52,986 nucleotides of DNA from Betaproteobacteria bacterium (lineage in GTDB: Bacteria; Acidobacteriota; Terriglobia; Acidiferrales; UBA7541): contig CAJCHZ010000003.1 of the NCBI GenBank assembly GCA_903970165.1, positions 1-52,986 of the forward strand, read 5' to 3'. The translations under genes were made by a program, and so were the position numbers. The notes under the pieces were generated by a model. The model made no database searches, was not told the DNA's origin, and was given only the letters and a program-made list of their open reading frames with translations. Shown piece after piece: positions 1-7,884 of the stretch (positions within the stretch are counted from its first letter, which is position 1; every line of letters begins with the position of its first letter).

Positions 1-306
1 TTCAAGCAGTTCGATGGGTGCGCCGTTTTCGACGATGAATGCGACGCGGACACCGTCCGATGGGCTGTTGGGAGCAATCAGGATTTCGCGGCCAGCAAGC
101 TCGGAGGCGAGATCAGCCACTTCAAACGCGACGTGCGGAACTTGCCGGACGAGATCAGGGACCGCCGCGTCCGCTTCGAAACGCATCCACTCCACGCCAA
201 ATTCGCTTTTCTCGTGGCTGACGATAAAGAGTTTCAGGTGTTTTAAGTGGGTCTCACCGGGCTTGGCTTCAGTAGTTGGAATGCCGATGTGATGGTACCG
301 GCGCAT
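1..306 (-). CDS. VOC (glyoxalase/bleomycin-resistance fold) family protein, truncated by the window edge
   Basis: Reading leftwards from the ATG at 304-306 gives an open frame of 102 codons that runs off position 1 without a stop. The protein begins MRRYHHIGIPT, continues with HVAFEV near residue 60, and reaches GAPIELLE at the edge. This spacing (His near the N-terminus, a mid-domain HVAFEV strand, a late Glu in a PIELLE strand) is the usual layout of metal ligands in vicinal-oxygen-chelate proteins. A GGAG lies about 9 bases upstream of the ATG. The substrate cannot be told; glyoxalases, dioxygenases and resistance proteins all share the fold. The short C-terminal end is missing. Confidence 0.8.
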   Translation of the reverse strand, partial: MRRYHHIGIPTTEAKPGETHLKHLKLFIVSHEKSEFGVEWMRFEADAAVPDLVRQVPHVAFEVADLASELAGREILIAPNSPSDGVRVAFIVENGAPIELLE

Positions 307-682
307 TGTTTTTCGCTCCGTGGAATTGGCACAAATTCTAAGCTGTCGTTACCGCGTTTTGAAACCGCGCCCTCGCGACTGGACTTTTGAGGCACGAAGT
401 CAAATTGTACTTCACTGGTTTTGGCACGGGGCAGATTCGGAATGCATGACGGGCAAATCCCAAGGTTAAGTTTGCCGACCATCCGGACCGAGGCAACCAG
501 AGGCATTTCTAGTCCACAGCGCGGTCAAATCCCCCAAGTTCGGCGCCCGCTTGTGATCTTCACGCGTTTCTGGTAACAGTTCAATCAATGAATCTCTCCG
601 TTGTCGTCTCCGACCTCTTGCTGGGATTCCTAGCCGACGGCGGACGTTCTCCCGGCGATCCAGGACGCGCGTGGAAGCACCG
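307..682. other. Intergenic region between divergent VOC and phosphatase genes
   Basis: No frame here shows recognisable protein sequence. The region separates two divergently transcribed genes, so it should hold both promoters, but I see no convincing -35/-10 pair. A GGAAG at 673-677 serves as ribosome binding site for the ATG at 683. Confidence 0.4.
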
Positions 683-1875
683 ATGAGAAAGAAGCTCCGC
701 ACGTGGTTGGCTGGTGTGCGTTCGGCCTTTCCCACCGCCTTCAGTCCCTACTGGCGTGTGCTGCCGTTAGGGCGGATGAAGATGTTCCTGGCGGGGTATT
801 TCTTCGTGGGCGCCGCTGGCGGTTTCGCGTTCGATCTATTGCAGCTCAATGCTTCGCGCGTCGGCGGAGGTTTTTTTGGCCCATCTTAATCGGCACGGGA
901 GCGATGGCGGCCAGGGCCGCCGCTATCAAAAAAGTTCGTCTTGTCCCTATCCTGTTTCTACTGGTTGTCTTGACGGCCTGGCTGGGCTACTGGGCCTCGC
1001 ATGTTTCGCCGCCTCTCGCGGTCCCCGTCGCTATACATCGGCGGGTGCTATTTGATGCGATCGGCATCCTGGTTGGTACCGGTTTCGGGGCTCGATTTCT
1101 GCTGATTTTCGCAGGTACCGAGGGCGTGGCCAGCGTGCGTATGCAGACCGAGCTTTCATTGGCCCACGGCATTCAGACGACCCTGGTTCCGACCATCTCT
1201 TTCCAGAACGCGAGCTTCGAGCTATACGGCAAGTCGATCCCCAGCACAGAAATGGGCGGCGATTTGATCGACGTCATCGAGAGCGGCGGTGGGTTGGTGG
1301 CCTACGTCGCTGATGTCTCCGGCCACGGCCTGCCCGCCGGCCAGCTCATGGGGATGTTGAAGACTGCCATGCGACTCGCCGTGCAATTCCGCCAAAGGCC
1401 CGTAGCAGCGCTCGAAAGTGTGGACCGCGTGCTGCCGGATCTCAAGGAACCTGGGATGTACGCCACGCTGGCCTTGCTCCGCTTCGATGGCTCCAGGGAA
1501 GCCGAATATGCGCTGGCCGGCCATCCGCCAATCCTCCACCATCGGCACGGCAGCGGGGACACGGCCCGCCTCTCGATGGAACAGCTTCCTCTAGGACTGA
1601 TCCCCGGCGGTTCCTATGCGAGTAAGCGCGTCAGCTTTTCACCGCGCGACCTCTTCTTGATGGTTACCGACGGCATAACCGAAGTGGCCAATGCCAGAGA
1701 TGAAGAATTTGGCCTGACCCGCCTGCAAGAGCTTCTGGCACACAACGCTACCAGAGGCTTGCCGGAGATTTGGGATCTCATCATGCGCGAGGTCCGACGA
1801 CATGGTCCGCAGCAGGATGACCAAAGTCTGCTCCTGCTGCGCGTGCTGGACCCAGTCATCCCTCTCGTGACCTGA
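683..1875 (+). CDS. Membrane-anchored SpoIIE/RsbU-type PP2C phosphatase, split by a -1 frameshift
   Basis: This is a predicted serine phosphatase that would act on an anti-sigma-factor antagonist or similar phosphoprotein at the inner membrane. The C-terminal catalytic domain is clear: EMGGDLIDVI, YVADVSGHGLPAG, VTDGITEV and DDQSLLLL carry the acidic metal-binding residues of the SpoIIE class. Three hydrophobic segments precede it (around 778-850, 927-995 and 1040-1115). The N-terminal part (ATG 683, MRKKLRTW...) is in a different frame from the rest; that frame stops at 887-889 just after a run of seven T at 871-877. The catalytic frame extends upstream of the T run only as an Arg/Cys-rich shadow, so the true N-terminus is the 683 frame. 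The gene is either broken, slightly mis-sequenced, or read through by -1 slippage. An internal ATG (904) could give a shorter product. Confidence 0.8.
871..877 (+). other. T7 tract at the frame change, in phase as a slippery heptamer
   Basis: In the upstream frame the codons are GGT TTT TTT GGC, so the seven T occupy exactly the X XXY YYZ phase of a -1 slippery site. Slipping back one base continues with TGG CCC ATC, the frame of the catalytic domain. The unslipped frame ends three codons later. A one-base deletion in an eight-T run would look the same. Confidence 0.5.
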
Positions 1876-2029
1876 ATTCCAAAGGGGGCGCAGGGAGACC
1901 CGAAACCCAGGGGACCCACAATGAGCGAGCCGCAATGTGCCCCGGGTCTACACGGTGGTGGCTCCCAGGTGACGAGCAAACAGGAAGTAATGCAAATGTT
2001 GCAGACGGCAAAGGGTGCGGTCTTTCTCC

Positions 2030-2275
2030 TTACCCGGACTGCCTCTTATTTGCCTTGGCCTGCACGGAACTCCTCATGGCGTGGCGCAATAGCATGTTGG
2101 TCTTGGTCTGGTATCTCCGCCCATAGCTCTTTAACCAATCGATAATGTCCGTGTCCAGACGAATGGTCGCGGGTTTCTTGGCTGGCCGATAGAACTTGCC
2201 GATTTCCGCTTTCGACCAGTCGAGAACCTCGGGCATATCGGTCAGATCCATGTCCTCGTTTTTTTTTTGCGGCAA
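2030..2275 (-). CDS. brnA: BrnA-type antitoxin, possibly 5'-frameshifted
   Basis: The 81-residue protein contains DWSKAEIGKFYRP and TIRLDTDIIDWLKSYG, followed by RYQTKTNMLLRHAM, which matches the ribbon-helix-helix BrnA antitoxin family. BrnA neutralises the BrnT ribonuclease and represses the operon. A partner toxin gene lies directly upstream. The usual start should overlap the toxin stop; an ATG at 2319 (MNKPNKKQ...) does so but is in another frame and would join this one only if the A10 tract at 2259-2268 had one more base. As it stands translation could begin at TTG 2275 or ATG 2251, which keeps the DNA-binding part. Family assignment is firm; functionality is doubtful because the toxin gene is broken. 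Confidence 0.75.
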   Translation of the reverse strand: MPQKKNEDMDLTDMPEVLDWSKAEIGKFYRPAKKPATIRLDTDIIDWLKSYGRRYQTKTNMLLRHAMRSSVQAKANKRQSG

Positions 2276-2302
2276 TGACGGCGATCTGCTTTTTTTTGCT
2301 TC

Positions 2303-2608
2303 TTATTTGGTTTGTTCATAAATTAACCTCTCTCCCCCGGTTGCCGCTCGCGCCGAGATCAAGCGAATGCTTTCTTCGCCGCGCACCGTGAACACCAGGA
2401 AGAGGATGGCTCCCGTATCAATAGCCCCCAGCGTAATAAAGCAGTCTTCTCCATCGTTGTGCAGGTTCGTCGCGCATGGTCAGCGCGCAGGGGTCGTCGA
2501 AAGCGAGCGAAGCCGTGTGGAAGTCAATACCGTGCTTGGCAAGATTCGCCGGCTTTTCTTCTCGTCCCACTCGAACCCGCTGCTTCGCACTAACAATCGT
2601 AAATACAT
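2303..2608 (-). pseudogene. brnT: brnT toxin gene with two frameshifts
   Basis: The pieces of a BrnT (RelE-fold ribonuclease toxin) are all here but in different frames. From ATG 2608 the frame gives GFEWDEKK, the BrnT N-terminal motif. Near 2549-2556 the match moves to the frame encoding NLAKHGIDFHTA and AFDDPCALTMRDE. Near 2455-2470 it moves again to HNDGEDCFITLGAI, VFTVRGEESIRLISARA and the stop at 2303-2305. The two shifts compensate each other (about one base lost, then one gained). The frame order and the overlap with brnA are those of a standard brnTA operon. The toxin is therefore probably inactive, unless these are assembly errors. Confidence 0.75.
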
Positions 2609-2796
2609 ATGTCAATACAATACTTGCCGACGGCAGAGGACGAGTGGCCCGAAGGAGCTCGACCCCTCGGAGGTCGCCCGCGCCTTAGGATTGACTGATC
2701 GGCACGCCGAATCCTCTGAAACGGGCAACCTGTACCCTTCCGTCGTACTCTGATGACTCTAACAATGGGGGCAGGGTAAAAGGGGTAGTGCTCAAC

Positions 2797-3795
2797 GTGA
2801 AAATTCTCGCGGGTTTGTGTCTGCTAGCGTGCCTTGCGGGGTGCGCTTTTGGCCAGGATGAAGGGGAGCTTATGGCCAGGAAGCGCTTCCTCCCAGGGGT
2901 AGGACCTGGTTTGCGGGCGGTGAAGCGCGGGCCGGACGGAAATTATTATGTTTTGAGCGCGCCGGGATCTTCTGCCTCCGTTTTTGATTCCGCGGGAAAG
3001 CTGGTTAAGAGAGTTCCCGCATTCGATGAAAGCAAAGCACCGAACCCCCCAGCCTTGCCGGCCGGGATCACGTTTGGTGAAGACCTTGACGTGGATGCGC
3101 AGGGAACCGTGTATGTAGCGGACCGCGGCGCAAACGCCATCAAGATCTGGGACAAAAGCGGAAACCAAAGGTTGGTGGTGAAGATTAACGGGCCGGTGTC
3201 GGTCGCCGCACTGCCGGATGGCGAGTTCGCTGTGGCTACCGTGCATGAAGAACATCTGGTGATCGTGTTCGACAAGAACGGGCGCGTAGCGCGCGAGTTT
3301 GGTGATCCGGAGACGATTTCCGAACGGCCGGAAGTAAATCGCTTTCTGAATATTGGAATGATGGTGACGGACGGCGCCGGGCATCTCTACTACTCGTTTC
3401 CTTATTTGCCGGAGGCAACCGTAAGGCAATACGATCGCTTTGGCTATGCCGGTCAGGATATTCAGTACACAGGACTGGAGGCATGGCCGGCGGCGCAGGC
3501 TACACGCAAAGAGATTGAAAGGCAGGAAAAGCGCGGCGATGCGCCGGTATTTAAGCGAATTATGACGGCCGTTGGCGTGGAGCCGGGCACCGGCGAAGTC
3601 TGGATGGCGCTGGGCAACAACCTGCTGCACTTTGACAAGGAAGGGAACCGGCGCGGGACCTACAAGATTTATACAAAGGAAGGCGCGCGGCTCGAAGCTA
3701 ACACGATTCTGATCGAGCCAGACCGCATACTGATTGGAAGCGACCCTCTGGGCCTCTACGAATTCGAACGGCCCGGAAAAAAATCTCAACAATAA
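2797..3795 (+). CDS. Exported NHL/six-bladed beta-propeller lipoprotein
   Basis: The protein starts with a signal peptide ending in a lipobox (LACLAGC, Cys at residue 16 from GTG 2797), so it is likely a lipoprotein. The rest is a run of propeller blades of the NHL type: GEDLDVDAQGTVYVADRG, IKIWDKSG, VAALPDGEFAVAT, VFDKNGRVAREFG, MMVTDGAGHLYYSF. No catalytic motif is visible, so a binding or scaffold role is likely. AAGGGG at about 2780-2785 lies 11 bases before GTG 2797; an in-frame GTG at 2788 is possible but too close to it. It stands alone, immediately upstream of the dnaA control region. Confidence 0.8.
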   Translation: MKILAGLCLLACLAGCAFGQDEGELMARKRFLPGVGPGLRAVKRGPDGNYYVLSAPGSSASVFDSAGKLVKRVPAFDESKAPNPPALPAGITFGEDLDVDAQGTVYVADRGANAIKIWDKSGNQRLVVKINGPVSVAALPDGEFAVATVHEEHLVIVFDKNGRVAREFGDPETISERPEVNRFLNIGMMVTDGAGHLYYSFPYLPEATVRQYDRFGYAGQDIQYTGLEAWPAAQATRKEIERQEKRGDAPVFKRIMTAVGVEPGTGEVWMALGNNLLHFDKEGNRRGTYKIYTKEGARLEANTILIEPDRILIGSDPLGLYEFERPGKKSQQ

Positions 3796-4193
3796 ATTGA
3801 GTTATCCTCAGGTGTAATTAATTTGAGCCTGTGCAAATTTGCACGCGTGCTCATAAACTTAGCAAGAATTGCCGTGCAAAAATGAATTTTCACGCGCGCT
3901 TGCACAAAAATCGTGCCTGTGGAAAAACTGTGCAGTAGATGTGCACCGCGGTGCACGTCTTCGTACACTTTTCGCTTGCTCCGGTCGGTCCAATCGGCGA
4001 CAATCCCGCGCTGACTGATAACGGCAGTTCGAGGGGCCGACAAATCTGGAAGGGCCGCGCACGGTGCGCCAGGGGAAAGCAGGACGCGCCGATGCGGGGA
4101 TGAATCCCGAAGCCTGAAGAAAGAATTGGACCAACCCGGTTTCCACAGGTTATGCACATCTGTGGAAATGGTCGGGAGAAATTTTCTCTTGCG
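3796..4193 (+). other. Candidate origin / dnaA control region with palindromes and DnaA boxes
   Basis: This 398-base gap before dnaA has several structured elements. There is a 14-bp perfect palindrome at 3831-3844 (GTGCAAATTTGCAC) and a 16-bp perfect palindrome at 3941-3956 (GTGCACCGCGGTGCAC). Between them further TGCAC motifs occur in both orientations. DnaA-box-like 9-mers are at 3918-3926 (reverse TTTTCCACA), 4139-4147 (GTTTCCACA), 4150-4158 (TTATGCACA, one mismatch to the consensus) and 4161-4169 (reverse ATTTCCACA); the last three are tightly packed just before the dnaA start. This supports DnaA binding and autoregulation; whether it is the actual origin is inference. Confidence 0.6.
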
Positions 4194-5525
4194 ATGACTA
4201 CTTCGACGAATTCCTGGGACCGCTTTTTGGAGCACGTGAAGTCCCGGGTGAGCATCAACACGTACACCACCTGGTTTCAACCCACGCGCCTGAATCGCGC
4301 CGAAGGGGACAACCTGTTTGTGCAGATCCCCAGCACCGTGTTCCGCCAGGTGCTGACGCGGACCTACGGCGAAATTGTGAAAGCCGTGTTCCATGAGTTG
4401 GGGACGCCCAATGTGAAAGTCCAGTACGTGTGCACGGAGGAAGAGCCGGTGGCGGCCGCGCCGGCAGCGGCAGGCGTGAAACAAGCGAAGCTGGATTTCG
4501 AAAGCAGCGATCACCAGCTGAATGTGCGCTACAGCTTCGATACGTTTGTGGTCGGCAAGTCCAATGAATTTGCGCACGCCGCGGCGCGCGCCGTCGCCGA
4601 ACAGCCTTCGAAGGCCTACAACCCGCTGTTTCTCTATGGCGGCGTGGGCATGGGTAAGACGCACTTGATGCACGCCATTGGGCACACCATCAAGAAGCGC
4701 AATCCGGCGATGCGGCTGAGTTACGTAAGTGCGGAAAAGTTCACCATTGAAGTAATTAACTCACTACGCTTCGACCGCATGACCAGTTTCCGCGACCGTT
4801 TCCACACCGTCGACGTTCTCCTCGTCGACGACATTCAATTCATCGCCGGGAAGGAAAGAACACAGGAGGAATTTTTTCACACGTTCAATGCGCTGTATGA
4901 ACAGCAGAAGCAGATTGTGATTTCCTCGGACTGCCTGCCGAAAGAGATTAATTCGATCGAGGAGCGGCTGCGCTCGCGGTTCGAATGGGGATTGATTGCG
5001 GATATCCAACCGCCTGATCTCGAGACGAAAATCGCCATTTTGCAGAAGAAAGCGGAGAACGACCGGTTTGGATTGCCGGACGAAGTAGCGGAATACATCG
5101 CGCGAGCGATCAAGTCCAACGTGCGCGAACTCGAAGGGGCGTTGACGCGGTTGATGGCATACGCCTCGCTGACGGGCGCGACGATTTCCCTGGCTACTGC
5201 GCAGCAGGTCTTGCGCAACATCATCGCCACGCAGGAAAAGCGCGTCACGATCGACTTGATTCAGAAGCGAGTGAGTGAGCATTTCAACATGCGCGAGCAA
5301 GATTTGAAGGTGCGCAGCAACACGCGCGCAATCGCTTTTCCGCGGCAAGTGGCGATGTACATTGTGAAGCAACTTACGACCGCATCTTTGCCGGAGATTG
5401 GCCGGCAATTCGGCGGCAAGCATCACACCACCGTGCTTCACTCGATCAACAAAATTGAAGAGATGCGGAGATCGGATAAAGATTTGAACCGGACAATTAC
5501 CCGGTTGATGGATACGCTGCAGTAA
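4194..5525 (+). CDS. dnaA: Chromosomal replication initiator protein DnaA
   Basis: DnaA binds DnaA boxes at the origin, oligomerises with ATP and opens the duplex. All four domains are present in 443 residues: N-terminal WDRFLEHVKSRVSINTYTTWF, a short Ala/Pro-rich linker near residues 85-95, an AAA+ domain with Walker A GGVGMGKTH (about 149-157) and Walker B LLVDDIQF (about 210-216), and the C-terminal DNA-binding domain with the signature GGKHHTTVLHSINKIEEM. I chose ATG 4194 (MTTSTNSWDRF) because family members begin just before WDRF; the in-frame ATG 4152 lies inside a DnaA box. It is the first gene of the replication cluster. Confidence 0.97.
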   Translation: MTTSTNSWDRFLEHVKSRVSINTYTTWFQPTRLNRAEGDNLFVQIPSTVFRQVLTRTYGEIVKAVFHELGTPNVKVQYVCTEEEPVAAAPAAAGVKQAKLDFESSDHQLNVRYSFDTFVVGKSNEFAHAAARAVAEQPSKAYNPLFLYGGVGMGKTHLMHAIGHTIKKRNPAMRLSYVSAEKFTIEVINSLRFDRMTSFRDRFHTVDVLLVDDIQFIAGKERTQEEFFHTFNALYEQQKQIVISSDCLPKEINSIEERLRSRFEWGLIADIQPPDLETKIAILQKKAENDRFGLPDEVAEYIARAIKSNVRELEGALTRLMAYASLTGATISLATAQQVLRNIIATQEKRVTIDLIQKRVSEHFNMREQDLKVRSNTRAIAFPRQVAMYIVKQLTTASLPEIGRQFGGKHHTTVLHSINKIEEMRRSDKDLNRTITRLMDTLQ

Positions 5526-5534
5526 GTTGGCCGC

Positions 5535-5900
5535 CTAATCCTGGACCAACTCGAACCACAACTGCTCAAAGTCGAACCCTCTTGTACTTTCGTCGTGAGA
5601 GTAGCCTTCAAGGCACTCGACGCAGCCTTCCTTTAGCCAAAGAATAAATCCCATTCCGTATTCGAGACCGCCAACTTTTGCCGTCGGCCCCGGGCGGATG
5701 CGCTTGCCCTGGATCGCAGTGTCGGTATGCGGCTCCATCGCGAAGTAAGTGTAAAAACCGGCGCCAGTATTTTCGCGCCGCAGAAGAGCGGCCGATGCCA
5801 GTTGGGCTTCCAGCGCCGCGCGATCCTTTGGATACATTTCGCAAATGGCCTTGAGCACAGATTGCTCGAGCCTGGTGAATTCCGGTCTCATGGAGAGCAT
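5535..5900 (-). CDS. Small conserved-looking protein of unknown function, convergent with dnaA
   Basis: The 121-residue product has ordinary globular composition (for example FTRLEQSVLKAICEM, then GAGFYTYFAMEP, GGLEYGMGFILWL, ending FEQLWFELVQD). I do not recognise the family. No signal peptide or membrane segment is visible. It ends only 9 bases from the dnaA stop on the other strand, and its upstream side is the DnaA-box-rich gap before dnaN. The start is either ATG 5900 or ATG 5891; neither has a strong ribosome binding site. The opposite orientation between dnaA and dnaN is unusual for this normally co-directional pair. Confidence 0.7.
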   Translation of the reverse strand: MLSMRPEFTRLEQSVLKAICEMYPKDRAALEAQLASAALLRRENTGAGFYTYFAMEPHTDTAIQGKRIRPGPTAKVGGLEYGMGFILWLKEGCVECLEGYSHDESTRGFDFEQLWFELVQD

Positions 5901-6410
5901 GCCTTGCCATAATAAACTGCGCGGTGCGCGGGTTAAATTCCAAAATAAAAAGTGTCGCCGATTTCAGAATGGCCTGTGAATAGCTCTAGGAGAAAATGGG
6001 GAAAAACTGTTGAGCCTTGTGCAAGGAATTTTGGTTTTGGTTGCGCAGTGTGCGCGAGGCGTGGAGTTTTCATCGATTCCCACAATTCGCCACTTCCCAT
6101 CCTTGTTGCTACGTTGCTAGCACGAAAGTGTTTACCAAGCTTTCCACAATTCCACCGCAGTCATCACAACAACAAGGCTTATTTTTGTTAGGAACCAGGA
6201 ACTGCTCTTGTAATGATGAGAGTTGCTGTGAAAAACAGGGCAGGTTGTTAATTGCCACGTGGAGTCCGGATTCCCACGCATTTCCACAGGCTTTTCGTGC
6301 GCTGTGGGCTTTATACTTTCCTGAAAAGCGAGTAGAGTACGACAGCGGTAGAAGTGTGACGAGGTACTCGAATGAGCGCACCAGGAACCGCACGCGAGGA
6401 ACATCAAGCG
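5901..6410 (+). other. Non-coding region before dnaN with scattered DnaA-box-like sites
   Basis: About 510 bases without a convincing gene. DnaA-box-like 9-mers are at 6140-6148 (CTTTCCACA), 6227-6235 (reverse TTTTTCACA) and 6280-6288 (ATTTCCACA); the stretch 6170-6240 is comparatively AT-rich. TATACT at 6312-6317 is a possible -10 for dnaN without a good -35. Together with the region upstream of dnaA this brackets dnaA with potential DnaA-binding DNA, so either side could be the functional origin. Confidence 0.45.
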
Positions 6411-7523
6411 ATGGAATTCAGTGTTACAAAATCGGTGCTGTTGAATGAACTGAGCACAACGCAGGGGGTGGTCGAGCGCAAGACGACAATTCCCATCCTC
6501 TCGAATCTATTGGTCGAGGCGCGCGGCAGCCACCTGACCATCACGGCGACAGACCTGGAGCTGAGCATCCGTACGTCCTGCGAAGCGAAGATCAAGAAGG
6601 AAGGCGCAGGGACTATTCCCGCAAAGAAACTATTGGAGCTCGTGCGCTTGCTGCCCGAAGGAGAGATCAAAGTTAAGCTGCTTGAGAATCACTGGGTGGA
6701 AATAGTCAGCGACAAGAAGAAATACAAGCTGGTAGGCATGGCGAAGGAAAATTTTCCGGCGCTGCCTGTGATGCCGCATACGCTCGTCAAAATTTCCGCC
6801 GCGGTGCTGGAAAGCCTGATCGCTAAGACGAAGTTTGCGATTTCGATGGAAGAGTCGCGCTACACGTTGAACGGTGGTTTGCTCATCCTAAAGCCGGACA
6901 CGCTGGCGATGGTGGCTACGGATGGCCACCGCCTGGCACTGGCGGAAACGGATCAGAAGCTGGCGGGATTGAATGGCGAAGTAAAAGTGCTTGTTCCGAA
7001 AAAAGCGATGGACGAAGTAGAAAAACTCGCGGGCGCGGCGGGCGCCGATGCGTCCATCGAATTTGCGAAGGATGAAAGCCATCTCTTTTTCCAAGTTGGC
7101 CACCGGCTTTTGATTTCGCGAATTCTCACGGGACAATTTCCGAATTACGAAGCCGTGTTGCCGCGCGACAACAACAAGACCGTAGTTCTGGAGCGCGCTG
7201 AGCTCAGCGACGCGGTGCGGCGCGTGTCGCAGCTTGCCGATCAACGCTCGCACGCGGTGAAACTCGCGGTTTCAAGAGAGGGAATTGAAATTTCCGCGTC
7301 GAGCCCGGAATACGGCGAAGCCAGGGAAAACATCGAGAAGGAATACAAGGGCGATGACATTGCCATCGGTTTCAATTCCAGCTACATGCTGGATTTTTTG
7401 GCGGCAGCAGCGGATGGACCGATCAGCATCGAGCTGAAGGACGAACAATCGGCTGGCCAGATGCGGCCGCTCGCGGATGAATCCTACCGTTACCGCTACA
7501 TCATCATGCCCATGCGGATCTGA
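6411..7523 (+). CDS. dnaN: DNA polymerase III beta subunit (sliding clamp)
   Basis: DnaN forms the ring-shaped dimer that tethers DNA polymerase III to the template. The 370-residue product starts MEFSVTKSVLLNEL and contains QGVVERKTTIPILSNLLVEA, the classic N-terminal clamp motif, then three similar domains and a C-terminus ending YRYIIMPMRI, as in the family. An in-frame ATG at 6372 would add 13 residues, but ATG 6411 has GAGGA at 6396-6400 at suitable distance and matches the start of homologues. It is separated from dnaA by a small opposite-strand gene and a DnaA-box region. Confidence 0.96.
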   Translation: MEFSVTKSVLLNELSTTQGVVERKTTIPILSNLLVEARGSHLTITATDLELSIRTSCEAKIKKEGAGTIPAKKLLELVRLLPEGEIKVKLLENHWVEIVSDKKKYKLVGMAKENFPALPVMPHTLVKISAAVLESLIAKTKFAISMEESRYTLNGGLLILKPDTLAMVATDGHRLALAETDQKLAGLNGEVKVLVPKKAMDEVEKLAGAAGADASIEFAKDESHLFFQVGHRLLISRILTGQFPNYEAVLPRDNNKTVVLERAELSDAVRRVSQLADQRSHAVKLAVSREGIEISASSPEYGEARENIEKEYKGDDIAIGFNSSYMLDFLAAAADGPISIELKDEQSAGQMRPLADESYRYRYIIMPMRI

Positions 7524-7884
7524 AGTGCGCCCGCTGGGTTGGTCCTGCATATCAAGTGAACAGCTATGAGAGTCATTTGCTCGCCAGCGACGGAGGCGGG
7601 TGTCGCTGTATTACGGGCAACTCGGAAGGAATGCAAAATGACGGACGCGGTGGTTTTAGCCAAGAGATCATCCCATTCAGCTAGCTTCCGGGCTCATACT
7701 CTCACGTAGGCAGGTGATAGGTAAACCGGAACTAGTCACGTGCTGCAACCTGGCCCCACTCCGTGAAATCTTTGGGTGTCTTGAAGCAGGCGACTGCCCT
7801 CGCCCGATGCCCTCCAGCCAGTTCATCATTCGTTGACTGTCTACTACGTCGTCCGTAAGATGGAACGAATTCATTTCCTCCGGA
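7524..7884. other. Intergenic region between dnaN and the kinase gene
   Basis: No real gene is recognisable. The only item of note is a 23-codon ORF at 7638-7709 preceded by a good ribosome binding site (GGAAGGA, 7624-7630). Its product begins MTDAVVLAKRS and may be a truncated N-terminus or a leader peptide; nothing supports a function. Confidence 0.35.

Noticed and set aside
1..20. Left edge begins with CAAGCAG, like the start of an Illumina flow-cell primer
   Set aside because: The following bases do not match the primer, and the edge reads in frame as the C-terminal PIELLE strand of the VOC protein, so it is genomic.
1921..2145. Plus-strand 74-codon frame overlapping brnA
   Set aside because: Its 3' half is antisense to the clear BrnA sequence and the rest has no family features.
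2824..3792. A 322-codon minus-strand frame opposite the NHL lipoprotein gene
   Set aside because: Antisense shadow; the plus strand has the lipobox and propeller repeats.
6255..6262. CCACGTGG near dnaN as a further parS
   Set aside because: Only the eight-base core matches; the outer bases of parS are absent.
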